Assembly (NCBI GenBank): GCA_030147635.1
Contig: JASBUZ010000058.1
Span: 30,088-94,087 of the forward strand
Direction: 5' to 3'
Origin: Gammaproteobacteria bacterium
GTDB taxonomy: Bacteria; Pseudomonadota; Gammaproteobacteria; Legionellales; Legionellaceae
Length of the DNA: 64,000 nt
The position numbers and the translations under genes are program-made. The notes beneath the pieces were generated by a model, which saw only the letters and a list, made by a program, of their open reading frames with translations, was not told where the DNA came from and did no database searches. Shown here one piece after another: positions 18,370 through 27,505 of the stretch; position 1 is the stretch's first letter, and each line of letters starts with the position of its first letter.

Positions 18370-18456
18370 AACGAATTCCTTTTCTGTTTGACTTGCTTTT
18401 TTGGGGGATACTAAAGCGTCCCCATTCCATTGTCAGAAACTATAAACCATCCGAAG

Positions 18457-18487
18457 ACAAAAAAAAACCCCTATTTCAATAGGGGTT
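18457..18487 (-). terminator. Rho-independent terminator of icmV-dotA
   Basis: AACCCCTAT (18466-18474) and ATAGGGGTT (18479-18487) form a 9-bp stem with a 4-base loop. On the minus strand it is followed by a U run (A tract at 18459-18467). It lies 34 bases after the dotA stop and separates dotA from the three-gene insert. Confidence 0.88.
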
Positions 18488-18520
18488 CCAAGCAGCCATA
18501 TCCTTAAGCAACTGGTGGTG

Positions 18521-21361
18521 TTAGCCACCGCCAGTGCCTTTAGGAGCGCCTTTAGAGTGTGAACCTGTGTCCTTACCTGTGTCAGGTTCAGCGTCTGTTG
18601 CGTTCTCACCAAGCATTCCTTTGACTTGTTTCTGCATTGCAGCTCCCGCATCCCCTGTAGACTTACCAGCCTCCCCTATCTTACCTTTAGACTCTTCACT
18701 CCACTGCATGGTTTCTTGACCAACACCTTCTGGCTGTCCACCAATCCAGCGGAGTACTTTATCCGGCAGCACTGCAATCAGCGTAAAAGCTTTTTGAATA
18801 ATAGTCAGATACATCATGGTATAAATCAAACATGCAAAAAAGAAACCAAAGAACTGTGCCCATGGTATCGGGCTGGTCGAACTAATCGTCCCCCACATCT
18901 CATCACCTTCTAAATAGTCAAGTACATGTTGGAAGCCTGCATTCATAATCCAAATACCAACGTACGACAGTGCAATTCCTGCAATATAGCCTATCACCAT
19001 CATACCGGGCCTCAGAAACACATTCAAAAGAATCATCAAGCCTTGCTCACTCTTACCAAGTGCGTCATGTCCCTCTGGATGAGCCACCCCAAGAGCTACA
19101 ATCGGTGCTGCAACCATTGCCTCAACCACCGAAATCATCCACGCAATGGCACCAAAAGTGAAAATCATGTATGGCAAAAATGGAATAAAGTAGGCCGTCA
19201 AAAAGCCAATAGCAAGCATAATGCCCACCCATGATAAAAAAAGTGGAGCAACCATCATATACAACGCAAATACACCTGGGTCAAATAGCCCGGCAATCGA
19301 AGCTGCTGCAGCAGCAAGCCAGACATTCATTGAGAAATCAATGTAGGTAATCCCCATCTTAGCCAGTGCAACAATAGGATTAACGCCTTCTTGTCCAAGG
19401 GTATCAACCCCCTCTTTAAAGATATAAGTAAAGCCTGTAAGCGGGTACACAACAAACATATTGTAAGCCGCCTGAATCCCCTTTTTAAGATAATCTATAT
19501 ACTTCGAAATCATGTTATGCAGATAATGGTCTACGTACCAATTTACCGCCTTACTGACGAAACAATTCAAGCCCCACCAATGCGTATGCGGAAAACATTC
19601 CATCCCAAGCTTAGGCAACTCCCAATCCCATCCTGTCAAATCAATGCTCGCATCCAAGGTAATCGTTGGACCTTTTGTGCCCTCTTGCTCTGGTAAATCA
19701 ATCAGTGCGCCATTATAGCCATAACCATACACGGTTGATGCAGCGGCACCTGATTGGTTCGAAAGCGTTGTATCCGAATAGTTACTCACGGGACTAAGCG
19801 GGTTATCCAGCACATTATTTCCGTTAATTAAGCTCACCACTTCATCCAGCGGCGTTTCATCTTTATTGAAGTATTCGCACAAAATAGCCCTGGCTCCTGT
19901 ACACCCATCACCATCAAACATGCTCGTCATATCTGCGGTGCTAAACGTACTATTTTTACCAAAGCCACTGCCCGAATCCGTTGTTGTTGATGCTTCAGCC
20001 GAGCCATTCAAACGGGCTAAATCAAAGAAGTAACTCCCAGCCATAATCCAGCCACGCTCCTCAGCTTCTGAAATAAATTTACGTTCATCACTCGCTGAGT
20101 CGCCGCTGTTTGCATCAGACTTCAACTTCAATACTGAACTCATAATTGCATTGTAATCAGCAACCGCATCTTGCAACTCGGTACCATCGAGCAAAACCGG
20201 TGACGTACTTGAGGAATCAGCGCCCCAATTTGGACAGTCGTCACCAAAGCTGGTACAAACTTTACGATCAGACGTTAATGGAATACCAAACTGATCATCT
20301 GCAACTGCAGATGCATCATCACTTGAAGCACCGTTTCCATTCATTTGGGGGTCGTTATTCACCATCCTCTTTGAGGTGTTTGTGAGTGTCAGGTACACTT
20401 GCTCAATGGCTGCAGCACGAGACTTCTCAATGGTTTCAATATCGCTGCTAGAAATGGTCGAAATACTTTCAACTGATTCCATATCTTCGGGTGTTTCGCC
20501 ATTCCAACCAATTGTCCCGCACATCCCATTGAGAGGTGCATACATTGAGTCACTATCAAAATTAGGCATGTCCACTGAAAATTTTTCTTGGTCTGTATGC
20601 CCAACTGTGTGCTGCTCATCATAGGCAGTAATTGGGTCAACCGTATTTAGAAAGTCGGGGACTGGCTCCTCACAAAAGTTCTTCATATCCCCTGACGGTG
20701 AGCCGGAACAAGGCCCTGCCCCTTTGTCTTTTTGACTCAAGAACTCATTACGGGTATTTTCCAGTTGTGTTTGTATGCCATACATGCAGACTTGCCCATA
20801 GAGCACTTTGGATGCACCAAGTATAATTTCACTATTATCAGCGCCCATGGAAATATTGGGCGCCATATTAGCCTGTATAATCACACCCCCAGTATTCAAA
20901 TAATCAAGGGCAGCCCCCCACACTTTATCGGCAATACCAACGCCTTGCAGCACAACCCACATTACGAAAATTTGCATCAAACAATAGCCCGATGCCTTAG
21001 GAATCAGCAGCGCAAGCCCAATAGTTGCTCGTACAGGCACCCAAATGGAAGACCATTTTTGACCAAGCATCTGCCCTTCGTGGGCTGTATTCATGGTTGA
21101 AACCAAGATGATATACATAATCACAATGCCGCCAAGTGCAAGCACTGCTGCATTGAAAACACCAAACATTTTGCCCATGATTTGACTGCCCGTACCATGC
21201 AGTACACCATCAACCACCCCAAAAATATTCCCTAAAAACGTAACGGATATATCACTCGAGGGCGGGGCAAAGCTCATGGAGCCTGTGTCATCTGCCAATG
21301 CAAGAATAGGGAAAAAAACAGAGAAAATAGTTACGAAAAAAACTCTCCACTGCTGGTTCAT
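18521..21361 (-). CDS. dotA: Dot/Icm inner-membrane protein DotA, 946 aa
   Basis: Polytopic inner-membrane protein of the Dot/Icm system, essential for effector export. A signal peptide (VFFVTIFSVFFPILALA) is followed by membrane segments (ALGGIVIMYIILVSTM; ATIGLALLIPKASGYCLMQIFVMWVVL), a large periplasmic domain rich in Ser, Asp and Gly (about residues 190-600), and a C-terminal cluster of hydrophobic helices. The tail is Gly/Lys-rich. The frame extends to 21412, but that part lies inside icmV. ATG at 21361 follows GGAGGG and overlaps the icmV stop by 4 bases. Somewhat shorter than Legionella DotA. Confidence 0.93.
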   Translation of the reverse strand: MNQQWRVFFVTIFSVFFPILALADDTGSMSFAPPSSDISVTFLGNIFGVVDGVLHGTGSQIMGKMFGVFNAAVLALGGIVIMYIILVSTMNTAHEGQMLGQKWSSIWVPVRATIGLALLIPKASGYCLMQIFVMWVVLQGVGIADKVWGAALDYLNTGGVIIQANMAPNISMGADNSEIILGASKVLYGQVCMYGIQTQLENTRNEFLSQKDKGAGPCSGSPSGDMKNFCEEPVPDFLNTVDPITAYDEQHTVGHTDQEKFSVDMPNFDSDSMYAPLNGMCGTIGWNGETPEDMESVESISTISSSDIETIEKSRAAAIEQVYLTLTNTSKRMVNNDPQMNGNGASSDDASAVADDQFGIPLTSDRKVCTSFGDDCPNWGADSSSTSPVLLDGTELQDAVADYNAIMSSVLKLKSDANSGDSASDERKFISEAEERGWIMAGSYFFDLARLNGSAEASTTTDSGSGFGKNSTFSTADMTSMFDGDGCTGARAILCEYFNKDETPLDEVVSLINGNNVLDNPLSPVSNYSDTTLSNQSGAAASTVYGYGYNGALIDLPEQEGTKGPTITLDASIDLTGWDWELPKLGMECFPHTHWWGLNCFVSKAVNWYVDHYLHNMISKYIDYLKKGIQAAYNMFVVYPLTGFTYIFKEGVDTLGQEGVNPIVALAKMGITYIDFSMNVWLAAAAASIAGLFDPGVFALYMMVAPLFLSWVGIMLAIGFLTAYFIPFLPYMIFTFGAIAWMISVVEAMVAAPIVALGVAHPEGHDALGKSEQGLMILLNVFLRPGMMVIGYIAGIALSYVGIWIMNAGFQHVLDYLEGDEMWGTISSTSPIPWAQFFGFFFACLIYTMMYLTIIQKAFTLIAVLPDKVLRWIGGQPEGVGQETMQWSEESKGKIGEAGKSTGDAGAAMQKQVKGMLGENATDAEPDTGKDTGSHSKGAPKGTGGG

Positions 21362-21840
21362 GATTTTTTCCCTCCAAGCAGTCCTTCGTTCAACCAAACT
21401 CGCCATGAACAACCTAGTTTTTTGGTTTTAATTTGAAAATACCAAAAGTGGTATCGAAAGGTGAGGGCAAGCGCAATACAAGTGACAATCAGGCTTAATA
21501 TAACACCCAAAATACTACCATCAACCATTTGATAGATACTGTAACCAAACAGCATAACTGCAAAAAAAAGCATCAAATAACTCACCCGTAAAAGCGCTTG
21601 CTCACGCTTTGCTAAATCTTCGTTGGTAAGATTCAAACGGGCAATAGCATCAGCAAAGGACTCTCCCTTCTTGGGCGGCTGAGGCACAAACATCCGCTTC
21701 GCCAGCGCAACCAAATATTGGGTAAAACCTCTAACACGCTCCACATCCAGCCAAAAGCGAAAACGAAAAACACTGGCAAGCAACGCTGCTATCCTTGAGC
21801 CGGATTGTTGACTAGCATTTGAATCAGATTTTTTGCTCAT
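21358..21840 (-). CDS. icmV: Dot/Icm secretion protein IcmV, 160 aa
   Basis: Small inner-membrane component of the Dot/Icm system. Two closely spaced hydrophobic segments (about 91-110 and 114-132) lie after a soluble N-terminus with the conserved stretch FWLDVERVRGFTQYL. The C-terminus WRVWLNEGLLGGKKS runs into the dotA start. The frame is open to 21915, but ATG at 21840 has AGGG at 6 bases and gives the normal IcmV length. icmV-dotA is a conserved pair and is divergent from icmW-icmX here as in Legionella. Confidence 0.9.
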   Translation of the reverse strand: MSKKSDSNASQQSGSRIAALLASVFRFRFWLDVERVRGFTQYLVALAKRMFVPQPPKKGESFADAIARLNLTNEDLAKREQALLRVSYLMLFFAVMLFGYSIYQMVDGSILGVILSLIVTCIALALTFRYHFWYFQIKTKKLGCSWRVWLNEGLLGGKKS

Positions 21841-21854
21841 GACTGCCCTCATTC

Positions 21855-21972
21855 GTAAACTAAATATAGTTTTTACAAACAGCCTTGTTAGGATAATAGA
21901 TTGAATGCTTGACATGAATCAATCTATTCTTCATAAACTATATTTATAGATTAACTTTTACATTGAGTAAAA
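21855..21972. promoter_or_regulatory. Divergent icmV/icmW promoter region with nested inverted repeats
   Basis: Outer repeat: AAATATAGTTT (21862-21872) and AAACTATATTT (21935-21945). Inner repeat: AATAGATTGA (21895-21904) and TCAATCTATT (21919-21928). Between the inner arms is a perfect -35 TTGACA (21909-21914), 17 bases from CATAAA (21932-21937), a good icmW promoter. On the minus strand TTGATT and TATTAT, 18 bases apart, could serve icmV. TTTTAC-attga-GTAAAA (21956-21972) ends at the icmW start. In Legionella this region is controlled by CpxR through GTAAA tandem sites; here GTAAA half-sites occur but are inverted. Confidence 0.6.
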
Positions 21973-21973
21973 C

Positions 21974-22429
21974 ATGCCTAACCTAAGTCATCAAGCCTCT
22001 GCAGAATATTGGGCTGCCTATAAAGATCCAATTATCTACCGAGTGATCACTTTTATGGAAAGTGTTGAGAACTGGACACTCGATGGTGAGGCAGACCTTG
22101 AGCAAGCAATCACGACACTTGGAGAGGCACTAGATAACTTAGCATCTGTCGACTTAAATCAACTCAATGAACCCAAGCGCTTTGTTGAAATTGCAGCTAA
22201 TGTTAAAACTGGGCGAGGGTTGCGCCTGTTACAAGCTCTCGATACCGTACACCCGGGAAGTGCCTCTAAAGTCTTGATGTATGCGGAAGAAAATAGTCTC
22301 GGCGGACAAGATCCAGCCGGTTTTTTTCTAAAACGTAACATTGTATTCGAACGACTGCGTTTGCTGTCACGTACTTTTTCTGAAAAAAGACTCAAATTAA
22401 TTGCTCAAGCACTAGAGGGAGAAGAATAA
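21974..22429 (+). CDS. icmW: Dot/Icm adaptor protein IcmW, 151 aa
   Basis: Small acidic cytosolic chaperone. With IcmS it delivers a class of effectors to the DotL coupling complex. The sequence SAEYWAAYKDPIIYRVITFM and the block GGQDPAGFFLKRNIVFERLRLL are strongly conserved in IcmW proteins, and the length equals that of the Legionella protein. No membrane segment, as expected. Its TAA overlaps the icmX ATG by one base, so the two are coupled. Confidence 0.95.
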   Translation: MPNLSHQASAEYWAAYKDPIIYRVITFMESVENWTLDGEADLEQAITTLGEALDNLASVDLNQLNEPKRFVEIAANVKTGRGLRLLQALDTVHPGSASKVLMYAEENSLGGQDPAGFFLKRNIVFERLRLLSRTFSEKRLKLIAQALEGEE

Positions 22430-23751
22430 TGAACCTAATTCGCTCCGTGGTATCCAGCCTACTACTTTTAACTTCCGTTACGCTTTACGCGGACACAACG
22501 ACAGAAGAAGATGGCACAGAAACACTCACAGAGTACCTCAAAAATTTAGGGGCTTACCTTGGCTTTGATATCACACAAGAGCTCAAAGACCCTTTAGCGA
22601 CATTAATTGATGCATCAAATACAACGCTTGCTGAACAGTACTCTTTTGTCACCTTGTTGGGCGCTATTCCTGTCAATGCATACAGCGAAGCGCTTGCTTA
22701 TTTTGTGCCATCAAACACTGAAAATTATTCACTCATCAATGACATGGCAAACTACACGCTCGAAAAGCAACCAGGATCTGGCTCCTACAGCAGCCCCTCA
22801 ACCGGTCAAGATGGCGGTATTTCTGTGTCTGAACTCATTGATCAAGCATCGAATGATGCTTATCAGTCAGACCCCGTCACACAATCCATTTTAAATATTC
22901 TTTCAACACCTCAAACAACCTACTGTATGAATAACGATGGCACTGCCTGGGATGATAGTTCTGATGCTTGCAAGCAAAACGCTTTGTACAACTCAAAAAT
23001 CATGACCAACGTCATTGGCTCGATTCCAAGCACAGACACAGCATTCACTGCAGACTACAATAGTAATATTATTGCCCAATTAAACGGTAACACATTGCTG
23101 GCTCCTATGTTATACACAACCTCCTCCAGCAATGAAGAAAAAGGCGATGGACTCACTGCCCAAAATCAGGCTCAAGAAGCCGAAAGCTTTATTCGCTATG
23201 CAACCGGAGCTGTCACGCCAATATCCCTACCCGTCAGACAAGATTACAGCACACTCTATACACAAGCTGTGTATGATGGGGACGATGAGCAAAAACAATA
23301 TGACAAAAGACTCGCTCAAGAAAAAATAGCAAAATACTTAACGAAACTACGCTCTTATTCTGCAGCAAACTCTGTGCCAACTGGAACGCTCTACTCTATG
23401 CTCTCTAAGCGTATGCCCCAAGCACAAAGCAGCGATAACTCAAAGCAAATGAGTCAAGCACTCAGCGAATTTCAAATGGCAACCCGTCGCCTATATGACC
23501 CATCCAAAAAAGACTCTGACAATCAAAAACAGTGGATTGATGAAATTAACGAGGCGTCTGACTCAACCGTACAAAAAGAAATTGCTGTCTTACTCTCCGA
23601 AATTAACTATCAGCTATATCTCTCAAGACAACAAGACGAAAGAGCACTGCTCACTATGTCATTACTTTTAGTGCAAAGTCTTGCTTATGCTCAACCATCA
23701 TTCTCAAGTGATGCAACCATCACAACCCAAGCGACCTCATCTGACCAGTAA
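22429..23751 (+). CDS. icmX: Dot/Icm periplasmic protein IcmX, 440 aa
   Basis: Secreted or periplasmic component of Dot/Icm, needed for pore formation in Legionella. A signal peptide covers residues 1-21 (SLLLLTSVTLYA). The mature part has the IcmX features of a Ser/Asn/Thr-rich N-terminal half, the paired cysteines in TYCMNNDGTAWDDSSDACK, and a helical C-terminal half. Length is close to Legionella IcmX. The end overlaps the convergent heptosyltransferase gene by 15 bases, without a terminator between them. Confidence 0.9.
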   Translation: MNLIRSVVSSLLLLTSVTLYADTTTEEDGTETLTEYLKNLGAYLGFDITQELKDPLATLIDASNTTLAEQYSFVTLLGAIPVNAYSEALAYFVPSNTENYSLINDMANYTLEKQPGSGSYSSPSTGQDGGISVSELIDQASNDAYQSDPVTQSILNILSTPQTTYCMNNDGTAWDDSSDACKQNALYNSKIMTNVIGSIPSTDTAFTADYNSNIIAQLNGNTLLAPMLYTTSSSNEEKGDGLTAQNQAQEAESFIRYATGAVTPISLPVRQDYSTLYTQAVYDGDDEQKQYDKRLAQEKIAKYLTKLRSYSAANSVPTGTLYSMLSKRMPQAQSSDNSKQMSQALSEFQMATRRLYDPSKKDSDNQKQWIDEINEASDSTVQKEIAVLLSEINYQLYLSRQQDERALLTMSLLLVQSLAYAQPSFSSDATITTQATSSDQ

Positions 23752-24768
23752 CTTAGGCAGTAAATGATTCAAACGAGCCATGACCGTGTCTGTTGACACT
23801 AAGGTCATGGCCCATGGCTCGTGTACTTGGGTGCCCCAAGGCACCGAATCAATCGATTGCTTCAAGCGCTTAAGCGCAAGTGGATAAGCATTAACTGCCA
23901 AGTCTCGAAACGAATACGGCCCTGAAATTCCGACATGAGTCACAGCATGTAATGCAACAACTGGCGTTCCCATAGCAGATGCCATGTGTGCAGGCCCCGT
24001 GTCTGGGCACACAACCAAAGTCGCTAAGTCAATCAATGCCAGCAACTGTTTAGGCGTGCTCTGACCAATTAAGTTGGTCACTGGTACTTCAGATGCAATA
24101 GCATCGCCAAGCGCCTTATCTTGAGGGCCAGGCCCTCCAATTAAAATCACTTGCATGTTAAAGTGAGACAAAACAAATCGAATGACTTCAACATAAGAAG
24201 CAGCAAACCAACTGCGCTCAGGTTTACTTGCAGCAGGATTAATCACCAACACAGGGAGCTCATCGGATTGAATATGTGAACGCGCCCAAGCATATGCCGA
24301 CTCATTGACAGGCAAGTTCCAAACAGGCGGTTCATAAGGAATTCCTAGCCGCTCCCCAAACTTTAAAAAACCTTCTAAGGTATGATCGCGCCCAGGCTCA
24401 ATGGCCTCGCCCACAAACCAGCGATGCCCATCGTTCGCACGTGCCTTGTCATAGCCAATTTTCCTTTTTGCACGAATCAGTGGATACAAGCAGTTCGCAC
24501 GAAAACTGGCTTGTGCTGCCAAGAGCACATCAAACTTTCGGTCTTTAAGTCTGCACTTAAAGTGCCAATAATCGGCCAAAGATTTGGGTTTCTCTAAAAC
24601 AATAAACTCAATATCTTGCATCTCATCAACGAGCGTATATGCAAACGGTGAGATAATCCACGTAATTTTAGCTTTCGGGTAGTGACGCTGAAGGGCTCGC
24701 ACTAAAGGCACAAACATCATCACATCGCCCAGTGCAGACAGGCGAACTAGGCAAATTGACTCAATCAT
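23737..24768 (-). CDS. Lipopolysaccharide heptosyltransferase-type glycosyltransferase (GT9), 343 aa
   Basis: GT9 enzymes add ADP-heptose to the lipid A-Kdo core at the inner face of the inner membrane. The N-terminal motif is VRLSALGDVMMFVPLVRAL. The donor-binding half has NPAASKPERSWFAASY and the hallmark CPDTGPAHMASAMGTPVVALH. It is closest in pattern to WaaC/WaaF-type enzymes, but the exact acceptor position cannot be told. It overlaps the zinc-finger gene by 8 bases and is the last gene of a long minus-strand cluster. Confidence 0.85.
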   Translation of the reverse strand: MIESICLVRLSALGDVMMFVPLVRALQRHYPKAKITWIISPFAYTLVDEMQDIEFIVLEKPKSLADYWHFKCRLKDRKFDVLLAAQASFRANCLYPLIRAKRKIGYDKARANDGHRWFVGEAIEPGRDHTLEGFLKFGERLGIPYEPPVWNLPVNESAYAWARSHIQSDELPVLVINPAASKPERSWFAASYVEVIRFVLSHFNMQVILIGGPGPQDKALGDAIASEVPVTNLIGQSTPKQLLALIDLATLVVCPDTGPAHMASAMGTPVVALHAVTHVGISGPYSFRDLAVNAYPLALKRLKQSIDSVPWGTQVHEPWAMTLVSTDTVMARLNHLLPKLLVR

Positions 24769-24955
24769 CTTTTAAAATATAATGCGTCCCGCAATACGGA
24801 CAGGTTTCTTCTCCTGTCTTATCAATTGGTAAATACACTTTTGGATGTGCATTCCAGAGTATCGATGCATCGGTCGGGCAGCTCAATGGTAAATCACGCC
24901 GAGCAATAGTTTGCTTTTTTTTAGAGCAAGCTTGTTTCAATTTTGCTTTTGTCAT
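24761..24955 (-). CDS. Zinc-finger (CHCC type) small protein, 64 aa
   Basis: Matches the zf-CHCC domain (PF10276 type) also found in NDUFS6 of complex I. The zinc ligands Cys, His, Cys, Cys sit in SCPTDASILWNAHPKVYLP and ETCPYCGTHYIL. The N-terminal 20 residues are basic. The precise role in bacteria is unknown to me. It overlaps miaA by 4 bases and the glycosyltransferase gene by 8, so it is translationally tied to both. Confidence 0.8.
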   Translation of the reverse strand: MTKAKLKQACSKKKQTIARRDLPLSCPTDASILWNAHPKVYLPIDKTGEETCPYCGTHYILKDD

Positions 24956-25908
24956 AATGACTCCTTTTCTTCATAGGCTCGATTATCCAGTATCGAATGC
25001 AAGAGCTCAAGCACCTCTGTAAAGCAACTTGAACTTTCAGGATCAAATCGATACGCCTCAGGCCAAGAGCGCAACCAAGTTAACTGACGTTTTGCAAGCT
25101 GCCGAGTTGCCGCAACCGCCTGCTCGCGGAAGGTTTTATAATCACATGCTCCCTGCAGATAGTTCAGTGCTTGCCGGTAACCAACACTACGCATAGAGGG
25201 CATATCAAGCGTCAGTTCAAAGCGCTTAAGTAAACCCTCTACCTCGTCTAAAAAACCAAGTGCAAGCATCTCGTCAAAACGTCTTACAATCCGCTCGTGC
25301 AACCAAGCTCTTCTTTCGGGAAATAAAATAATATTTACAAACTGATAAGGTGCTTTGGTCTCATCGGTAGTCTCTAATAGCTTAGACAGCGCTGTACCCG
25401 TCACATGATACACTTCTAACGCACGTTGAATACGCTGAGCATCATTGGGATGCAGTCTCTTTGCAGTCACAGGGTCTACTGCTTTAAGTTTTTGATGCAA
25501 CGCAGGCCAACCTTTCTCGTTGGCTTCATCAAGCAAAGTTTGTCTTAATGTAGCATCCGCTTCTGGTAACTTTGATAAGCCGTCTTGGAGTGCCCGAAAA
25601 TACATCATACTTCCGCCAACTAACAACGGAATTTTGCCTCGAGCAAGAATCTCGTCGCATAAACGAGAGGCATCATCACAAAAGGCTGCGGCAGAATAAG
25701 CCTCGGTGGGCTCGCGAATATCAAGTAAATGATGTGGTGCATGCGACAAAAGGGCTTCGTTGGGCTTTGCGGTGCCAATGTTCATGCCAAGATACACCAT
25801 TGCTGAATCAACGCTGATGATTTCGCATGGAAAATGCTCAATAAGCTTGCACGCCATATCCGTCTTACCAGAGGCGGTTGGCCCCATGAAACAAATCACT
25901 TCACGCAC
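24952..25908 (-). CDS. miaA: tRNA dimethylallyltransferase, 318 aa
   Basis: Adds a dimethylallyl group to N6 of A37 in tRNAs reading UNN codons. P-loop GPTASGKT is at residues 9-16. Family motifs DSAMVYLGMNIGTAKP, PHHLLDI and VGGSMMYFRAL are present, as is the C-terminal RQLAKRQLTWLRSW. The start is GTG at 25908, overlapping the mutL stop by 8 bases. In many gamma-proteobacteria hfq follows miaA; here a zinc-finger gene does instead. Confidence 0.95.
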   Translation of the reverse strand: MREVICFMGPTASGKTDMACKLIEHFPCEIISVDSAMVYLGMNIGTAKPNEALLSHAPHHLLDIREPTEAYSAAAFCDDASRLCDEILARGKIPLLVGGSMMYFRALQDGLSKLPEADATLRQTLLDEANEKGWPALHQKLKAVDPVTAKRLHPNDAQRIQRALEVYHVTGTALSKLLETTDETKAPYQFVNIILFPERRAWLHERIVRRFDEMLALGFLDEVEGLLKRFELTLDMPSMRSVGYRQALNYLQGACDYKTFREQAVAATRQLAKRQLTWLRSWPEAYRFDPESSSCFTEVLELLHSILDNRAYEEKESL

Positions 25909-27505
25909 AAGAAAGCACTCGACGACAGCCCTCTTTATCCAGGCATATACTCATATTTTGCCGCTCTTTATCAAGGCCACACCAATATTCAATCAAAGCT
26001 TTCTGCTCATCTTCTGACATTGCCATTAAATTCACAACTTCGTGCTCCACTAAAAGTGCTATCAGCGCTTTCTCATCGCCGGTAAACGAATGACAAAACG
26101 TGTTTAAAAAGCCTGCTAAATCTAGCCCTGGCAACACACAAGGAATGGTAGAAATTCGCACCGAGTTTGCCTCAATCTTCGTAAATTTTAAACCCATTTT
26201 TTCAAGCAAGTCTTGATATACTTCCAGCTTAGTCACACCATTTTTTGGCAGCTCATACGTCACCGGCACCAAAAGCGGACGTCCCTCCCACGGCAAAGCC
26301 TCGTGAGCTAACTCTGAAAGCCGCATCAAATGCTGTAAGTGCTCCACATGAATCAAGTGAGCTTGCCCTTCTTGCATAAGCAGCGCAAAAGACGAATTCA
26401 GCACTATCCAGGGTGTATTTTGATAAGAAGCTGTCTCTATAGCCTGATACGAGGCTTGAAAGCTTCCCATTTCACTTGTCACGCGAGGAGGGTATTCAGG
26501 CTCTGAGGATACCTGGGTGGTCGCAAGCATTTCTGTGATTGCCAAACGAATTAAGTCATGTACAGATCTTGCATCCGAAAAACGTACCTCATGCTTAGTT
26601 GGGTGCACATTTACATCTACTGCATCTGGCGGTAATGTCAAAAACAGGACACAAGCAGGATAACGTCCCTCTGGCAGCACTTCTGCGTAAGCTTGCCTTA
26701 ATGCGTGCAAAACTAGCTTATCACGCACCATACGATGGTTAATATAAAACCATAATTTATCTTGTTGACTGCGTGCATATTGTGGACCACTCACCCAGCC
26801 ATGCAAGCGCATCTTCTCTCGCGTAACATCGACGAGCACTGCATCATCCACAAACGCTTTTCCCAAAAGCTTGGTCAAACGCGCACGCTCAGTTCTTTCT
26901 GAAAAAACTGCAGGTAATTGTAGGCAGGTCTTTCCATTATGACGGAGCGTCAATGCAACGCTTGGCTTACTAAATGCCACTCGCTTCACAATGGCTTCAA
27001 TCGCTTGATACTCATGAAGCTCTGACTTTAAAAATTTTTTGCGCACAGGCGCATTAAAAAACAAATCTCGTACTTCAACTGTGGTGCCTTGGCCTCTTGC
27101 ACATGGCACAAGCCTTGTGCCTTGCTCATCACTTTCGAGACTCATCGCACGTGTCTCACCTTTAGGGCAAGACTGAATGAAAACACGTGCAACCGAACTG
27201 ATGCTCGCGAGTGCTTCGCCTCGAAACCCCATACTATTAATCACGTACAAGTCATCCAACTCTCGCAGTTTACTGGTTGCATGCGAGGCAATAGCAAGCG
27301 GCAAATCCTCAGCAACAATACCCTCACCGTCATCACTCACTTTTATTTGGTTCAATCCACCAAAGCCAATTTCAATATCAATATGCTTTGCACCTGCATC
27401 CAGTGCATTTTCAAGCAATTCCTTCACCACAGATGCAGGTCGCTCAATGACTTCACCTGCTGCAATTTGGTTGGCAACTTGAGGGGAAAGGGTTTGTATT
27501 CTCAC
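25901..27505 (-). CDS. mutL: DNA mismatch repair protein MutL, 534 aa
   Basis: Mismatch-repair matchmaker between MutS and the downstream nuclease and helicase. The GHKL ATPase motifs are present: ENALDAGAKHIDIEI, DDGEGI, and GFRGEALASISSVA. The N-terminal domain ends in NVHPTKHEVRF. The linker is short, so the protein is at the small end for the family. At the usual endonuclease motif DQHAxxE it reads HVEHLQHLMRLSE, so the metal-site motif is not kept, as in methyl-directed MutL proteins. The start is GTG at 27505, overlapping the amidase stop by 4 bases. Confidence 0.93.
   Translation of the reverse strand: MRIQTLSPQVANQIAAGEVIERPASVVKELLENALDAGAKHIDIEIGFGGLNQIKVSDDGEGIVAEDLPLAIASHATSKLRELDDLYVINSMGFRGEALASISSVARVFIQSCPKGETRAMSLESDEQGTRLVPCARGQGTTVEVRDLFFNAPVRKKFLKSELHEYQAIEAIVKRVAFSKPSVALTLRHNGKTCLQLPAVFSERTERARLTKLLGKAFVDDAVLVDVTREKMRLHGWVSGPQYARSQQDKLWFYINHRMVRDKLVLHALRQAYAEVLPEGRYPACVLFLTLPPDAVDVNVHPTKHEVRFSDARSVHDLIRLAITEMLATTQVSSEPEYPPRVTSEMGSFQASYQAIETASYQNTPWIVLNSSFALLMQEGQAHLIHVEHLQHLMRLSELAHEALPWEGRPLLVPVTYELPKNGVTKLEVYQDLLEKMGLKFTKIEANSVRISTIPCVLPGLDLAGFLNTFCHSFTGDEKALIALLVEHEVVNLMAMSEDEQKALIEYWCGLDKERQNMSICLDKEGCRRVLSCA

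Noticed and set aside
21362-21412. Upstream extension of dotA
   Set aside because: It overlaps the icmV coding region in another frame; ATG at 21361 follows GGAGGG and begins the signal peptide.
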